From positions 37,449-101,448 of the forward strand of contig NZ_SLYB01000009.1 of assembly GCF_004340985.1 (NCBI RefSeq): a DNA stretch of 64,000 nt, written 5' to 3'. Under the pieces are notes generated by a model. The model was given only the letters and a program-made list of their open reading frames with translations, did not search any database and was not told the DNA's origin. The position numbers were made by a program, and so were the translations under genes. This stretch comes from Cricetibacter osteomyelitidis. GTDB taxonomy: Bacteria; Pseudomonadota; Gammaproteobacteria; Enterobacterales; Pasteurellaceae. Shown piece after piece: positions 33,601-48,600 of this stretch (positions within the stretch are counted from its first letter, which is position 1; the number at the start of each line of letters is the position of its first letter).

Positions 33601-36600
33601 TGGGTTCGCTCCATTATTTGATGTGCTAATTTTGCTAATTTCTCGCCACGTTCCGTTGCTCCAATTAATTTAGCGGTTTCTTCAATTTGAAATGTTGTTT
33701 GATCGAATCTCCCATCAATCAGCACATAAGAAATATGAGTTTGTTTGCTTATTTTGTCTGCCGTATCTAAATAAACTTTACTGACATTGCCTACATCAAT
33801 AATGATGTCCGGTCGAACGGACATTATTTTTTCCAGCGGTGCGGTTGATCCGCGGCCGGCTAAACGTCCGATATTGGCAATATGTTGAATTTGTAGCGGA
33901 AAATATTTTTTTACTTGCTCCGGCGTGTTTTCCATAGATATACCTACGAGCTTTTCCGGTGCTAAAGACATTAATAATACATCAGATACCCGACCAGCAC
34001 TGAGTATACGCTGTACGTTTGATGATTTCTGTAAGGTATCTGCTGAAGTAGATAACGATGTTTCGGCAAAAAGAAAATTGGGTATAAGTAACAATATTCC
34101 TGCTATAAAAAAAGATGCAAAAAAAATTCTATATTTTTTCATTATATTCCTTATTTAAATAGATATCGTTATATATTCTATTTTATATTGATAGCTTAGG
34201 CAAAGGAATAAAATGTGATTCAGATCACAAATAAAACAAAAATCCCGTTTGAGATGATTCAAACGGGATTTTGCATTAAGATTACGAATGATTATTTTAC
34301 TGAAGTCGGTTTAACATACCAAATGTTATCGGCATATTCCATAATAGTACGGTCAGATGAGAAGAAGCCCATATTAACGATATTTTGTACCGCACTTTCC
34401 ACCCAAGCAGCTTGGTCCTTATATTTTTCATCAACCAAATGTTGAGTTTCAACATAACTGCGATAATCGGCGAAAGCCTGATAATAATCGTGGAATTGCC
34501 ATCCTTGTAATAAATCGCTATAACGCTGTGGCTCACGCGGTGAGAACCAACCGGAATTTAACTGATCGATAACTTTGCGTAACTCTTCATCTTTTTGATA
34601 ATAATCGATCGGATAGTAACCGTTACGACGTAACTCTTCTACTTGCTCAACCGTATTACCGAAAATGAAGATATTATCTTTACCGACGTTTTCAAGAATT
34701 TCAACGTTTGCACCATCAAGTGTACCGATAGTTAATGCACCGTTTAAAGCAAATTTCATATTACTTGTACCGGAGGCTTCCGTACCTGCTAAAGAAATTT
34801 GTTCGGAAATATCCGCAGCCGGAATAATTAACTGTGCCAAACTCACACTGTAGTTAGGAATAAAGACCACTTTCAAGCGCCCTTTTAAACGGTCATCATG
34901 GTTAATTAAATCGGCAATGTCATTAATTAATTTAATGGTTTCTTTTGCCGCAACATAAGCAGAGGCCGCTTTACCTGCCAAGATAAACACGCGCGGTGTC
35001 CAATCTTTATCCGGATTTTCCAGTATTTGGTTATAACGGGTTACAATATGCAATACGTTCAAACTTTGACGTTTATATTCGTGAATACGTTTAACCTGTA
35101 CGTCAAATAATGCGTTCGGATCGATTTCTATATTTAAGTTTTCACGCACGTATTTTGCCAATTTCACTTTGTTGGCATATTTGATTTCCGCAACAGATTT
35201 TTTGAACGCTACATCATTGGCGTAAGCTTTCAATTTAGCAATTTGGCTGAGATCTTTACGCCATTCGTCACCAATATAGCTGTCAAACAACGCTGATAAT
35301 TCAGGGTTTGCCACGCCAATCCAACGACGCGGTGTAATTCCGTTTGTCACGTTAGTGAAACGCTCAGGATAAATTCGTGCAAAATCAGCAAAAGTTGATT
35401 TCACCATTAAATCAGAGTGAATTGCCGCTACGCCGTTAATTTTATGTGAACCTACCACAGACAACCAGCCCATACGTACACGACGTTCATGACCTTCATC
35501 CACCAAAGAAACCCGACGGATAAACTCATCATCATTCGTTACATATTTACGCACATGATCTAAGAAATGCTCGTTGATTTCAAAAATCATTTGTAAGTGA
35601 CGAGGTAATAATTTACCGATCATATCTACCGGCCAGGTTTCTAATGCTTCACTCATTAATGTGTGGCAGGTATATGAGAAAATCTTAGTACACATTTCCC
35701 AAGCGGTTCCCCAGGCGAAGCCTTCTTCATCCACCAAAATACGCATTAATTCGGGGATTGCCAACGCCGGGTGGGTGTCATTTAAGTGAATTGCCACTTT
35801 ATCGGCTAAATTATCAATACGACCGTCATGTGTCCATTTATGGCGACGGACAATATCTTGTAATGATGCTGAAACTAAGAAATATTCTTGGCTTAAACGC
35901 AATGTACGGCCGTTATAAGTGGAATCGTCCGGGTATAACACACGAGATACGTTTTCATTAGCAGAACGCTCTTCAATGGCACCGAAATAGTCACCTTTAT
36001 TGAAGTCTGCTAAGTTAAATAAATTACCGGCGTGGGCTGTCCACAAACGCAACGTTGCGGAAGAATTGGTTTTAAAACCGGGAATGATTTGATCATAAGC
36101 TTGTGCCGTGATTTCTTCACTATGATTCCATACGCATTTTTTGCCTTCAAAATGAATATGACCGCCGAATTTAATGCTGTAATGTTTTGATGGACGTTCA
36201 AATTCCCAAGGCGTGCCTTTCTCCATCCAAGTATCCGGTTTTTCTACTTGCTGACCGTTTTCGATGGATTGTCTGAACATACCGTATTCATAACGAATAC
36301 CGTAACCCATACCGGGAATATCCAAGGTTGCAATGGAATCCATAAAACATGCGGCTAAACGGCCTAAGCCACCGTTTCCTAAGCCCGGATCCACTTCTTT
36401 TTCGATTATATCTTCTAAATCAATCCCCAATTCATCTAAAGATTGTTTAGCAACATCATATAAACCTTCCGCTAACATGGCATTTGATAAAGTACGGCCA
36501 ATTAAGAATTCCATAGAAAGATAGTAAACACGGCGGGTTTCTTTGCTACGTGCGACATCGGCATTTTTCATCCATCTTTCGGTAACCACATCACGTACCG

Positions 36601-39600
36601 CAAGCAAAGTTGCGTTTAACCAGTCACGTTGGCTCGCTTCTTGCGGCGAACGGCCGATTAAGAAAACCAATTTATAAACCACTGATTTTTTGAATGCATC
36701 AACGGTGACTTCAGGGCGATGATATTCGTATTTAATATCGCCTTGTTTAGTACTCATAATAAAAAATCTCCCAAAATAGATTAGCTTGAAATTTGTTCAT
36801 ATAATTGTTGATAATTGCGTGCTGAAATTATCCAGCTAAAATCCTGTTCCATCGCATTGGTACGCACGCTAAACCATAAGCGTTGTTTTTGCCATAAAGC
36901 AAAGGCTTCATCAATGGCGGTATTTAACGCCCAAGCCGACGGTTCTTCAAATAAGAAGCCGGTTGCGGAACGATCTTTAATATTATCAGCATTCGCCTGT
37001 ACCACTGTGTCTGCCAATCCGCCGGTTTTTCTTACTAATGGCAAGGTGCCGTATTTTAATCCATATAATTGGGTTAATCCACAAGGCTCAAAGCGGCTCG
37101 GCACTAAAATCACATCGCCACCGGCGATAATCAAATGCGATAAGGCTTCGTCATAGCCGATACGCACACCGATATTTTGCGGATTTTGTTCAGCCAAATA
37201 ACGTAATGCGCCTTCTAAGTGCGGTGCTCCAGAGCCTAAAATCACAAGTTGTCCGCCTTGTTTGACAATATTGTGTGCATCTTCAATTAGCAGATCGACA
37301 CCTTTTTGTTCTGTCAAGCGGGTGACCATCACAAATAACAACGCATCCGGATTTTGCGGTAAATTGAAGGTTTGTTGTAATAGGGCTTTGTTTTTCTTTT
37401 TACCCGTCATGCTTTTAAGTTTGTAATGTTCTTCAATATAAGGATCGTTATACGGACTCCAAATTGATTCATCCACACCGTTTAAAATACCATGTAATTT
37501 ACCTTCGGCATCTAATCCGCGTAATAACCCCTGTAAGCCGTAACCAAATTCGTCGGTAGTAATTTCTTTTGCATATGTCGGGCTTACCGCTGTCACGGCA
37601 TCGGCATAATATAAGCCGGCTTTTAAGTAAGAAATTTGACCGTGCAGTTCCAAACCGTTTACGTTAAACATACTGCTCGGCAAACCGATTTCAAAAATAT
37701 GTCGATAGGCGAAATAACCTTGATAAGCCAAATTATGAATGGTAAATACTGATTTTGCCGGACGGCCTTTATATGCCAAATAAGCACAAGTTAAGCCCGC
37801 GTGCCAATCATGTGCATGCACGGTTTCCGCCTGCCAGAAGGGATCCAAACCGGTCGATAATTCCGCACCGACCCAACCCAATAATGCAAAACGGCAGTAG
37901 TTATCGGCATAATCATTATAATATTCGTCATGATACGGATTACCAATGCGGTTATATAAATGTGGTGCATCAATTAAATAAATGCCTAAGCCTTTGTAAT
38001 CGGCGTAACGCAATGCTACTTGCCCGCCGTATGCATAAAATTCTGCGACTGTGCCGACAATTTCAACACCTGCGATAATGGCCGGATAAGCCGGTAATAA
38101 TACGCGGGCATCCAATCCGATTTCTTTTTGAGCGAATGGCAATGCCCCCATAACATCAGCCAATCCGCCGGTTTTTAATAGAGGGTACAACTCCGAGCAA
38201 ACATGTAATACTTTCATTCTATTATTCTCTATTTGATCTGATTAAGTGCGGTCAATTTTTACAAAATTTTGCTAAAATCCACCGCACTTTTAAATGACCG
38301 ATAACCGCTCTCAATGAAAGCGGTTACCCCTTGCAACATATTGAATCTTAATTAATCCAATTCTTTTTCGTTTGCAACTTCTTCACCTTGTAACGCTTTC
38401 AGCATTTTTCCGGTGACTAACACGATGTTGCCGGTACTACTGATACGAAAACGTTGGCTGTCTAATGCAAGATTCACACCGATTTGCATGCCGTCAGGGA
38501 TAGTACAGTGACGGTCAACAATACAATTTTTTAAGATACAGTTTTTACCGACGGTTACCTGCGGTAAAATCACTGAAGATTCGATTTGAGAACCTTCATT
38601 CACACGGATCTTATTAAATAAAACGGAATTTGAAATTTCTGCATCGGTGACAACACAACCGCCGCCGATTAAAGAGTTGTCCACGTGGCGTCCGTTTTGG
38701 CTATTTTTATAGAAAAACTTAGATGGTACGGTTTGTACCGGGTTCCCGCGAATCGGCCAGGTTTCATCATAAATGTCTAACTGCGGGTTTTCAGACACTA
38801 AGTCGATATTAGACTGCCAGTAGCTTTCCAAGGTACCCACGTCACGCCAGTAAATTTCACCGTCACTGTTACGTCCGGTACAAGAACGGGAGAACGGATG
38901 TGCATATAATACGCCGTCTTCCAATGCCATCGGTAACACATCTTTACCGAAGTCATGAGATGTGTATGGCGAATTTACCGTACGTTCTAAAGCACCGTAT
39001 AAATAATCCGCATCAAACACATAAATCCCCATTGAAGCCAATGATGAATTTGGTTTGTCGATCATTGCCGGCGGATCTTTCGGTTTTTCAACGAAGGATT
39101 TCACTTTTAAGTTTTCATTTACCGCCATAACACCGAACTCGGAGGCTTCTTTACGCGGCACTTCAATACAACCCACAGTACATTTTGCACCGCTTTCAAT
39201 ATGATCGGTAATCATTTGACCGTAATCCATTTTATAAATATGGTCACCGGCTAAGATCAAAACATATTTAGGACGGTAATGATTGCGAATAATTGCCATA
39301 TTTTGATATACCGCATCCGCTGTACCGCGATACCAAGTAGAATCATCAATTTGTTGACGAGCCGGCAGCATATCCACAAACTCACCACGCTCTAACGGTA
39401 GGAAAGACCAAGCTTTCTGCAAATGACGTAACAATGAATGTGCTGCGTATTGAGTCACCACGCCGATACGATTTAAGCCGGAATTAATACAATTAGATAA
39501 TGCAAAGTCAATAATACGACGGTTACCGCCAAAATATACCGCAGGTTTTGCTCGTTTGTCTGTCAATTCGTGTAAACGTGAACCCCGGCCACCTGCTAAA

Positions 39601-42600
39601 ATTAATACCAACGTATCTCTTGCGACGCTACTTTGACCTGATAATTTAGATAAAACTGAACTCATACCTTATTCTCCAATAATTAATATTTATAAAAAAA
39701 TACACGTTACAAAAAAAGCACTACGGTAATTAAATCTTTGCGTTATGACTATCCTCCTAAAAACAACTTACCCCACTTTACACAATAAACAAAAATCCAA
39801 TGAGCTGACTTCAATGTTTCGATGTTTACGTACTCCATGACTTGCCGAACTGTAAATTTCCCATTCGCCTGTCGGTAAAATAAACGTTTGCGGCAATGAT
39901 TTCGCATTAATTAAAAATAACCATTCGTCATCAAGCAGAATCTGCATGGCTTTTACTTGTTTGTCATTCCAGTGATTGTTATGCATTACTTCACTGTGGA
40001 TATTCAACCAAGTCACATTGTCTTCATTCCACCAATCGCCGTTTTTCAAGCTGGTTATTTTTTTACGTAATGCAATAATTTGTTTCACTAAATATAACAA
40101 ATCATCATTCTTATTTGCCCATTTCAACCAAGTAACGCCGTTATCTTGACAATAGGCATTATTGTTACCGTATTGCGTATTCCCAATTTCATCACCGGCT
40201 AACAGCATCGGTGTGCCGTTGGATAGCAATAAACTAAGCAATAATGCCCGACTTGCCGAAAATCGGCTATTTTCCACCGCACTTGATGTAATATCTATAC
40301 CTTCATAACCGTGGTTATAGCTATAATTTTCACTATGTCCGTCACGATTATCTTCGCCGTTCATTTCATTATGCTTATGGTTATAGCTCACCAAATCACG
40401 CAGCGTAAAACCATCATGAGCGGTAATAAAATTAATGGAATTAAACGGATGGCGATTATCCCATTTAAACAAATCACCAGAACCGGCAAAACGTTCTACA
40501 AACGCCCCGAGTTCGCCACTCTTCCATAACCAAAACTTCCGCATATCATCACGATAACGATCATTCCACTGTGCAAAATAATTCGGAAAATTACCGAGTT
40601 GATACCCCCCTTCGCCAATATCCCACGGTTCGGCAATAAATTTACAGCCTTTTAAAATCGGATCTTTTGCAATTTCATTAAATAATAATGCCTGTTCGTT
40701 AAATGCAGGTCCTTCACGCCCTAATACGGTGGCGAGATCAAACCGGAAACCGTCCACATGGCAACTGTCCGCCCAATAACGCAAACAATCCAATACCCAT
40801 TTACGTGTGTAAGTTTTGGAAAGATTCAGCATATTGCCGCACCCCGTCCAATTTAAATACCGCCCATGTTCATCATGCCAATAGTAATATTGGTCATCAA
40901 TGCCGCGTTGACAAAATGTCGGTGACTGTTGCCCTGCTTCCGCACTGTGATTGAAAACCATGTCCAAAATTACTTCGATTCCTGCTTCGTGCAAGGCTTT
41001 CACCATTGTTTTAAATTCACTAAGCGGCGTGCTATTCGCTTTGCCCGACCAATATTTCGGTTCAACGGCAAACATCCCCAGCGGGTTATATCCCCAATAG
41101 TTTGATAATTCTTTTTCTTGCAGATGTACTTCATCTAAATGATAAGTTACCGGCAATAACTCAACAGCCGTAATACCGAGCTCTTTCAAATAGCGGATTA
41201 TTTCTGGATGCGCCAATCCGGCATAAGTGCCTCGTATATCTTCCGGCAAATCTTCACGTAGTTTGGTAAAGCCTTTTACATGCAGTTCATATAAAATCGT
41301 TTCAGTCCATGGTGTCCGCAAATGATGATCAGTTCCCCAATCAAAGTGTTCGTCAATCACTAAGGATTTTGGAGCCAGCATACCATTGTCATGGCTATCC
41401 ACTAATGTGAAACCGGCACGTTTTTCATGGGTATTTAAGCTCGGTTTCCCCACTATTCCCTTCGCATAAGGATCTAACATAAGTTTTAATGGATTCGCGG
41501 TAATTCGATGATGTTGTCTGTAACGTTCATACACCCGAAAACCATATTGCGTACCATAGCTGATATTACCCACCCAGATATGCCAAATTGCTTGTTCACT
41601 GTCGTCAATATTTTCTAACGAACGTTGCATTGGCAACCGCACTTCCCGTCCGTTACAGGAAAATAAACATAATTCCACCGCACTTGCCTGCTGAGAGAAC
41701 AGAGCAAAATTTACACCCTCTTTACCGTTCAATACCTGAACAGAGCTACCCAACGGAGCAGAAAATCCCGTATCTATTTCAAATGTAGAAAACAATCCCA
41801 TTACTGTTACACCTTAAAACTATTGGAACGACTATTGTGCAACATCAAATTTAACACTGTATAACCAATTAATTTTATTTATATTTCAATGTATCGGGCG
41901 TATGCAATACGCCCTTTTTACGCCTTATTCAACAACGTCTTTTTTCGCTTTTGCTCTTGAAGCTGCCGCTTTCGTTTTTTTTTCAGCCGTTGCTTTTGCA
42001 GCAGTTTTCGTTGTGGTTGATTTAGTGGTGGCTTTTGTTTTGGTCGTTGCTTTTTTCACCGCTCTAACAGTTTTTGCAGCAGCAACTTCTACCGCTGTCT
42101 CTTCCGCTTTTTCAACTTTCGGCTTTGTTACTCGCTTCGCTTTTGGCTTTGCTTTCACTTCTTCGACAGCCTCCTCATCAGCTTTTTTTACTTTCGTTTT
42201 AGCCTTTTTTTCCGTTAATTTTAAATATACGGTTGATAACGGCGGTACTGTAATAGAAATAGAACAATCTTTACCGTGAGATTCGATTTCCTCGGCTTCA
42301 ACCACGCCATAATTACCTAAATTACTGCCTTTGTAGTACATTGAATCCGTATTTAAAATTTCTTGATATAACCCCAACTCATTCACACCAATACGATAAG
42401 TATCACGCGGAACCGGCGTAAAGTTGCTCACAACAACAATGACATTATCGTCCTTATCACGACGTTCAAAAGCAAACACGGAATTTTGACTATCATCCAC
42501 TACCAACCATTCAAAGCCGGCAGGCTCATAGTCTAATTGATAAAGTGCGGTATGATTTTTGTAAGTTTTATTCAAATCACGAACTAAATTCAGTACGCCT

Positions 42601-45600
42601 TTATGCCAGCCACCACCGTGTTCATCTTCCAACAGGAACCAATCCAGGCTTTCCTGATAATTCCACTCGCGCCCCTGAGCAAATTCGTTCCCCATGAACA
42701 ATAATTTTTTGCCCGGATAAGCCCACATATAACCATAATATGCACGCAAATTAGCAAATTTTTGCCATGCGTCGCCCGGCATTTTATCCACTAACGATCC
42801 TTTGCCGTGTACCACTTCATCATGAGAAAGCGGCAGTACAAAGTTTTCACTGTATTGATACAACATCCCGAAGGTTAATTTATCGTGGTGGTATTTACGA
42901 TTAATCGGATCTTCTTTCATATACGCCAATGTATCGTTCATCCAGCCCATATTCCATTTGAAATTAAAGCCCAAACCGCCATTTTCCGGCGGCATTGTCA
43001 CACCGGCAAACGCTGTGGATTCTTCAGCAATGCTTATTGCACCGGGCATTTCATTGCCGATCAGCCAGTTAGTGTGTTTTAAAAATTCAATAGCTTCTAA
43101 ATTTTCTTTACCGCCATATTGGTTCGGAATCCATTGTCCTTCGGAACGGCTATAATCACGATAGATCATGGACGCTACCGCATCCACACGCAAACCGTCG
43201 ATACCGAAACGCTCTAACCAATATAATGCATTACCGGCCAGAAAGTTTTTCACTTCATTACGACCATAGTTATAAATCAGCGTATTCCAATCTTGATGAT
43301 AACCTTCTTTCGGATCCGCATATTCATATAATGCCGTACCGTCAAAAGCGGCTAATCCATGAGTATCGCTAGGGAAATGTCCCGGCACCCAGTCCAAAAT
43401 CACATTAATTCCGGCACGGTGGGCTTTATCAATAAAACGTTTGAACGCTTCCGGTGAACCAAAACGGCTGGTCGGTGCATAAAGTCCCAACGGCTGATAA
43501 CCCCAGGAACCGTCAAACGGATATTCAGAAATCGGTAATAATTCGATATGAGTAAAGCCCATTTCTTTTACATAAGGAATTAATTCATCCGCCAACTCAT
43601 CATAATTCAACCAGAAATTATTTTCTAAATTACGACGCCAAGATCCCAAATGCACTTCATAAATAGAAATCGGTTTATCACGACCGTTTGCCAGTGCACG
43701 AGATTCCGTCATCGGAACAATTTCAGGTAACGGACTCACTTCAGAAGCCGTATCCGGGCGTAATTGAGCGGATAACGCATAAGGGTCGGCCTTTAACCGG
43801 AGCTGATCATTACAATCTAATAATTCAAATTTATAGCGTTGACCTAAAGATACGCGAGGTAAAAATAATTCCCATACGCCATTTTTCGGATGAAAACGCA
43901 TTGGATGACGGCGACCGTCCCAATAGTTAAAGTCACCGACTACCGACACACGTTTTGCATTCGGTGCCCACAATCTGAAATTTACACCGGCAACGCCGTC
44001 CACTTCGGCAAAATGAGCACCCAATACTTCATACGGACGGCGATGTGAACCTTCAGCCAGTAACCAATGTTCCATGTCATTAATCATTGAATGAAAACGG
44101 TAGGGGTCTTCAAGAATTTGTATATCGTTACCCCAAGAAACCTGTAGCTGATAGACAAAAAAATCTCGAGTTTGCGGTATTACACCCGCAAAAAAACCGC
44201 GATCATCAATTCGTTCTAATTGACATACCGCGGTTTGAGTTTCTTTATCGACGACTGAAACATGATCTGCTTCAGGCAATAATGCTCTAACTTCAATTCC
44301 ATTAGAAGTTTCATGCATTCCTAATATGGAAAATGGATCATTATGTTGACCGTTGAAGAACAAATTAATCGTTTCACTGAGAACGAGCGCCATAACACAA
44401 CTCCTTATCGTTATTTTTTTAACTTATAAAATTAAGTTTAATTTTATCCAATAATACTCTTTTTATTTGCATTTCCGCTATACATTTCATTTAATAAAAC
44501 CAGCAAATTTTTATTTTTGTGATCAAGATCAGATTTTTACCAACAAAAAAGCCTTTTGCTATCTACAAAAGGCTTCAAAAATATGTCAAAATCACCGAAT
44601 TTTAATAATTACCACTTATCCGCAGCTTTCTGATCGCTGTCACGGCTTTCAATCCAACGTTCGCCTTTATCGGTTTTTTCTTTTTTCCAGAACGGTGCTT
44701 TGGTTTTTAAGTAATCCATAATAAATTCATTGGCGTGATAGGCATTGCCGCGATGTGCGGAACTCACACCGACTAACACAATTTCATCACCGGTTTGCAA
44801 CAGCCCCACGCGGTGAATCAATGAAATTTTTTGAATATCCCACCGCACTTTGGCTTCATCGACTATCTCTCGCAATGCTTTTTCTGTCATTGCAGGATAA
44901 TGCTCCAAATAAAGGCCTGATACTTCATCACCTAAATTTAAATCTCGCACTTTACCCACAAACACCACCGTTGCCCCTATGCTGTGTTCACTTGATAACC
45001 ATTGGTATTCAGCATTTTGATCGAACGGTGCTTCTTGCACGGCAATTTTGATATTTGAATCTGTCATTTAATCACCTGTCAACCACCTGTAACCGGCGGA
45101 AAAAATGCAATTTCATCGCCGGATTTCACCGCACTTTGCAAACTGCTCAAGGTTTGATTGATTGCCACCAATAATTTGCCGGATTGCAATGCCAACGCCC
45201 ATTTATCATTTTGTTGAGCCAAATGCTTACGCACCGCTTCCGCCGTCGTAAAATCAGCAGCAGACAGAACCACTTCATCCACCCCGACCAATTCGCGGGT
45301 TTGTGCAAAAAATAATATTTTTAACATAACTTAAACCTTAAAATGCCCCGATTTTCCACCGCTCTTTTCAAGTAATCGCACTTGTGAAATCACCATATCT
45401 TTTTGCACGGCTTTGCACATATCGTAAATAGTCAACGCCGCCACGCCCGCTGCCGTTAACGCTTCCATTTCTACACCGGTTTTACCCGTGAGTTTACACA
45501 GACTTTCAATTCGCACCTGATTAGTTTCCGGAAGTGCGGTCAAATTCACTTCAACTTTTGAAAGTAATAAAGGATGACATAACGGAATCAATTCCCAAGT

Positions 45601-48600
45601 GCGTTTTGCTGCCTGAATGCCGGCAATTCGGGCAGTGGCAAATACATCGCCTTTATGATGATCGCCCTGCATAATCATCGCCAAAGTTTCTGCGGACATT
45701 GTTACAAAGGCTTCTGCTCGGGCTTCCCGCACGGTATCTCTCTTGCCCGACACGTCCACCATCTTGGCTTCGCCGTTGCTGTTAATATGAGTAAATGTTG
45801 TCATTGTTAATCCTGTTTATCCGCCGATAGTCGATAAATTTGCCCGCACGCCGCTATCGCCCACGTGCAGATAATGATGTTCCCGCTTGCCTTGCAATGC
45901 TGCAAATAAACGGGCTTGCAATAATAATTGTTGATCGTCCGATTGCAATAAATCCCGCACATCAACGCCTTCTTCACCAAATAAACATAAGTGTAATTTG
46001 CCTTTGGCAGACATTCTCAGGCGGTTGCAACTGGCACAGAAATTCTTTTCATAAGGCATAATCAACCCGATTTCGCCCATATAATCCGGATGTTTGAACA
46101 CTTTAGCCGGCCCGTCTGTTACCGCTTTTTGCTGCAACGTCCAACCTTGCTCCAATAGCTGACGGGCTAACACTTCGCCCGAAAGATGATATTTATTGAA
46201 AAACAGATCCATCTCACCAGTTTGCATTAATTCGATAAACCGCATTTGAATAGGCTGATCTTTCACCCATGCCAAAAACTGTGAAAATTCCTGTGAATTC
46301 AATCCTTTCATCAATACGGAATTCACTTTGATTTTTTGATATCCCACGGCAAAAGCACACTCAATGCCCCGCATTACATCGTGGAATTTATTTTCGCCGG
46401 TAATGGAATGAAATAATCGCGGATCAAGGCTATCCACACTCACGTTAATCGACGTAATTCCCGCCTGTCGCCAATCCGCCACATCACGAGCCATACGATA
46501 ACCGTTAGTAGTCAATGCCACGTTTTTGATACCATCCATTTGAGCAATGGTTTCGGCAATAGGCAAGAAATCTTTCCGCAAAGTCGGCTCACCACCGGTT
46601 AACCGCACTTTTTCCGTTCCCATTGCGGCAAAAGCACGCACCACGCGACGGATTTCATTAAGAGTAAGAAAAGTTTCTTTTTGCGGATCAGGTTGATAAC
46701 CATTGGGCAAACAATAGTTACAACGAAAATTGCACACATCCGTAATGGATAGCCGTAAATAGTAATATTCACGTTGGAACGAATCGACCAAACGCTCCGT
46801 TCCCACATTTTTGATAGGAATTTGCATTCTACACCTTTCTAAAGTATGAGAGGACAAGCCGTTTCCAACATTATCCCTGAACACCGATAATCAAATCGGC
46901 ATTGGCATTGCAATCATATTGCGACAATCAGTTTCGATTCACACAACTTAGATCCACAAGCTCGGTTGTTTATGCGAGTTAATTAGTTGGATTTATTGTA
47001 AGTATTCCGACATAAATATACAAGTTAAAAACAACAAAAATACCTTATTTTTAGTAAAAAAGTTTGTTTAAAATCAATTATATAAATTATTATATAGCGA
47101 TTTAATGAAACAAAAATGACTTTATAAATATACTATCAAATCAAAAAATCACTTGACTATTTATAATTGTACTAGTTTAATAGTGCAAAATCATTTTTAA
47201 GAGAGATTTAAAATGTCCGATGTTTTTATCCAAAGTCAATCGCAACAAGTGCAATACCATTCCGATCCGACGGCAGTGTTTGCGACATTATGTAACAATC
47301 GCAGTAATACGCTGTTGTTAGAATCTGCGGAAATCAGCAGTAAAAATAGCTTGAAAAGTTTATTGTTAATTGATGCCGCATTGAAAATCACCTGTCTAGG
47401 CCAAATTGTCACATTTACCGCATTGACAGCGAACGGAAGCGCTGTTTTACCTTTAATTAAAAAAACGTTACAGGGTAAATCCATTATCACGCAAACCGCC
47501 GAAAACCAACTGAATGCAGAATTTTATCCGCCTAATCCAAGCCTTGATGAAGATGCCAAATTAAAAGATGCATCAATTTTTGATGGTTTGCGTTGTTTAA
47601 TGGATATTTATGCCCACAGCAGCACGCCGATTTTCGTCGGCGGTTTATTCGCCTATGACTTGGTAGCAAATTTTATCCCGATGGACGGCATTGAACTGCA
47701 AGATGACGGTTTGATTTGTCCCGATTACAGTTTTTATTTGACCGAACAACTCTTAACTTTCAATCACGAAACTCAACAGGCTGAGTTACAAACCTTCTGT
47801 TTTAATGCTGATGAACAGCAAAATCTGCTACAAAGTGCGGTGCAAATTTCACAAAATTTACATAAAATCGAACCGCACTTGACCATTAAAGCAGCAGACA
47901 CTAGGGTGACAACAAATATCGAAGACGAACCGTTTAAGAACATTGTCCGCAAATTAAAACATCATATTAATATTGGTGATGTATTCCAAATCGTGCCGTC
48001 ACGCCGTTTTTCCTTGGCTTGCCCGAATACCTTGGCAACTTATCGGCAGCTGAAAATCAACAATCCAAGCCCTTATATGTTCTTTATGCAGGATGCGGAT
48101 TTTACTTTATTCGGTGCATCACCGGAAAGTGCCTTGAAATATGCGGAAGCCAGCCGTCAGTTGGAAATCTACCCAATCGCCGGTTCCCGCCCGCGGGGAT
48201 TTGATACCAAAGGCAATATCGATCCGGAATTAGATGCCCGTTTAGAACTGGAAATGCGGTTGGATCAAAAGGAACAAGCGGAACATTTAATGCTGGTCGA
48301 TCTCGCCCGTAACGACATCGCCCGCGTATGCCAAAGCGGTACCCGTCAAGTGAAAGATTTAATGCAAGTGGATCGCTACTCGCACATTATGCACCTGGTT
48401 TCCCGCGTAGTGGGCAAGCTACGCCCTGAACTGGATGCCCTGCACGCTTATCAAGCCTGTATGAATATGGGTACGCTCACTGGTGCGCCGAAAATCAAAG
48501 CGATGCAGCTTATTTATCAAGTGGAAAAACAAAAACGCCATAGCTATGGCGGTGCGGTGGGTTATCTTAGTTCCGACGGCAATTTCGATACCTGTATCGT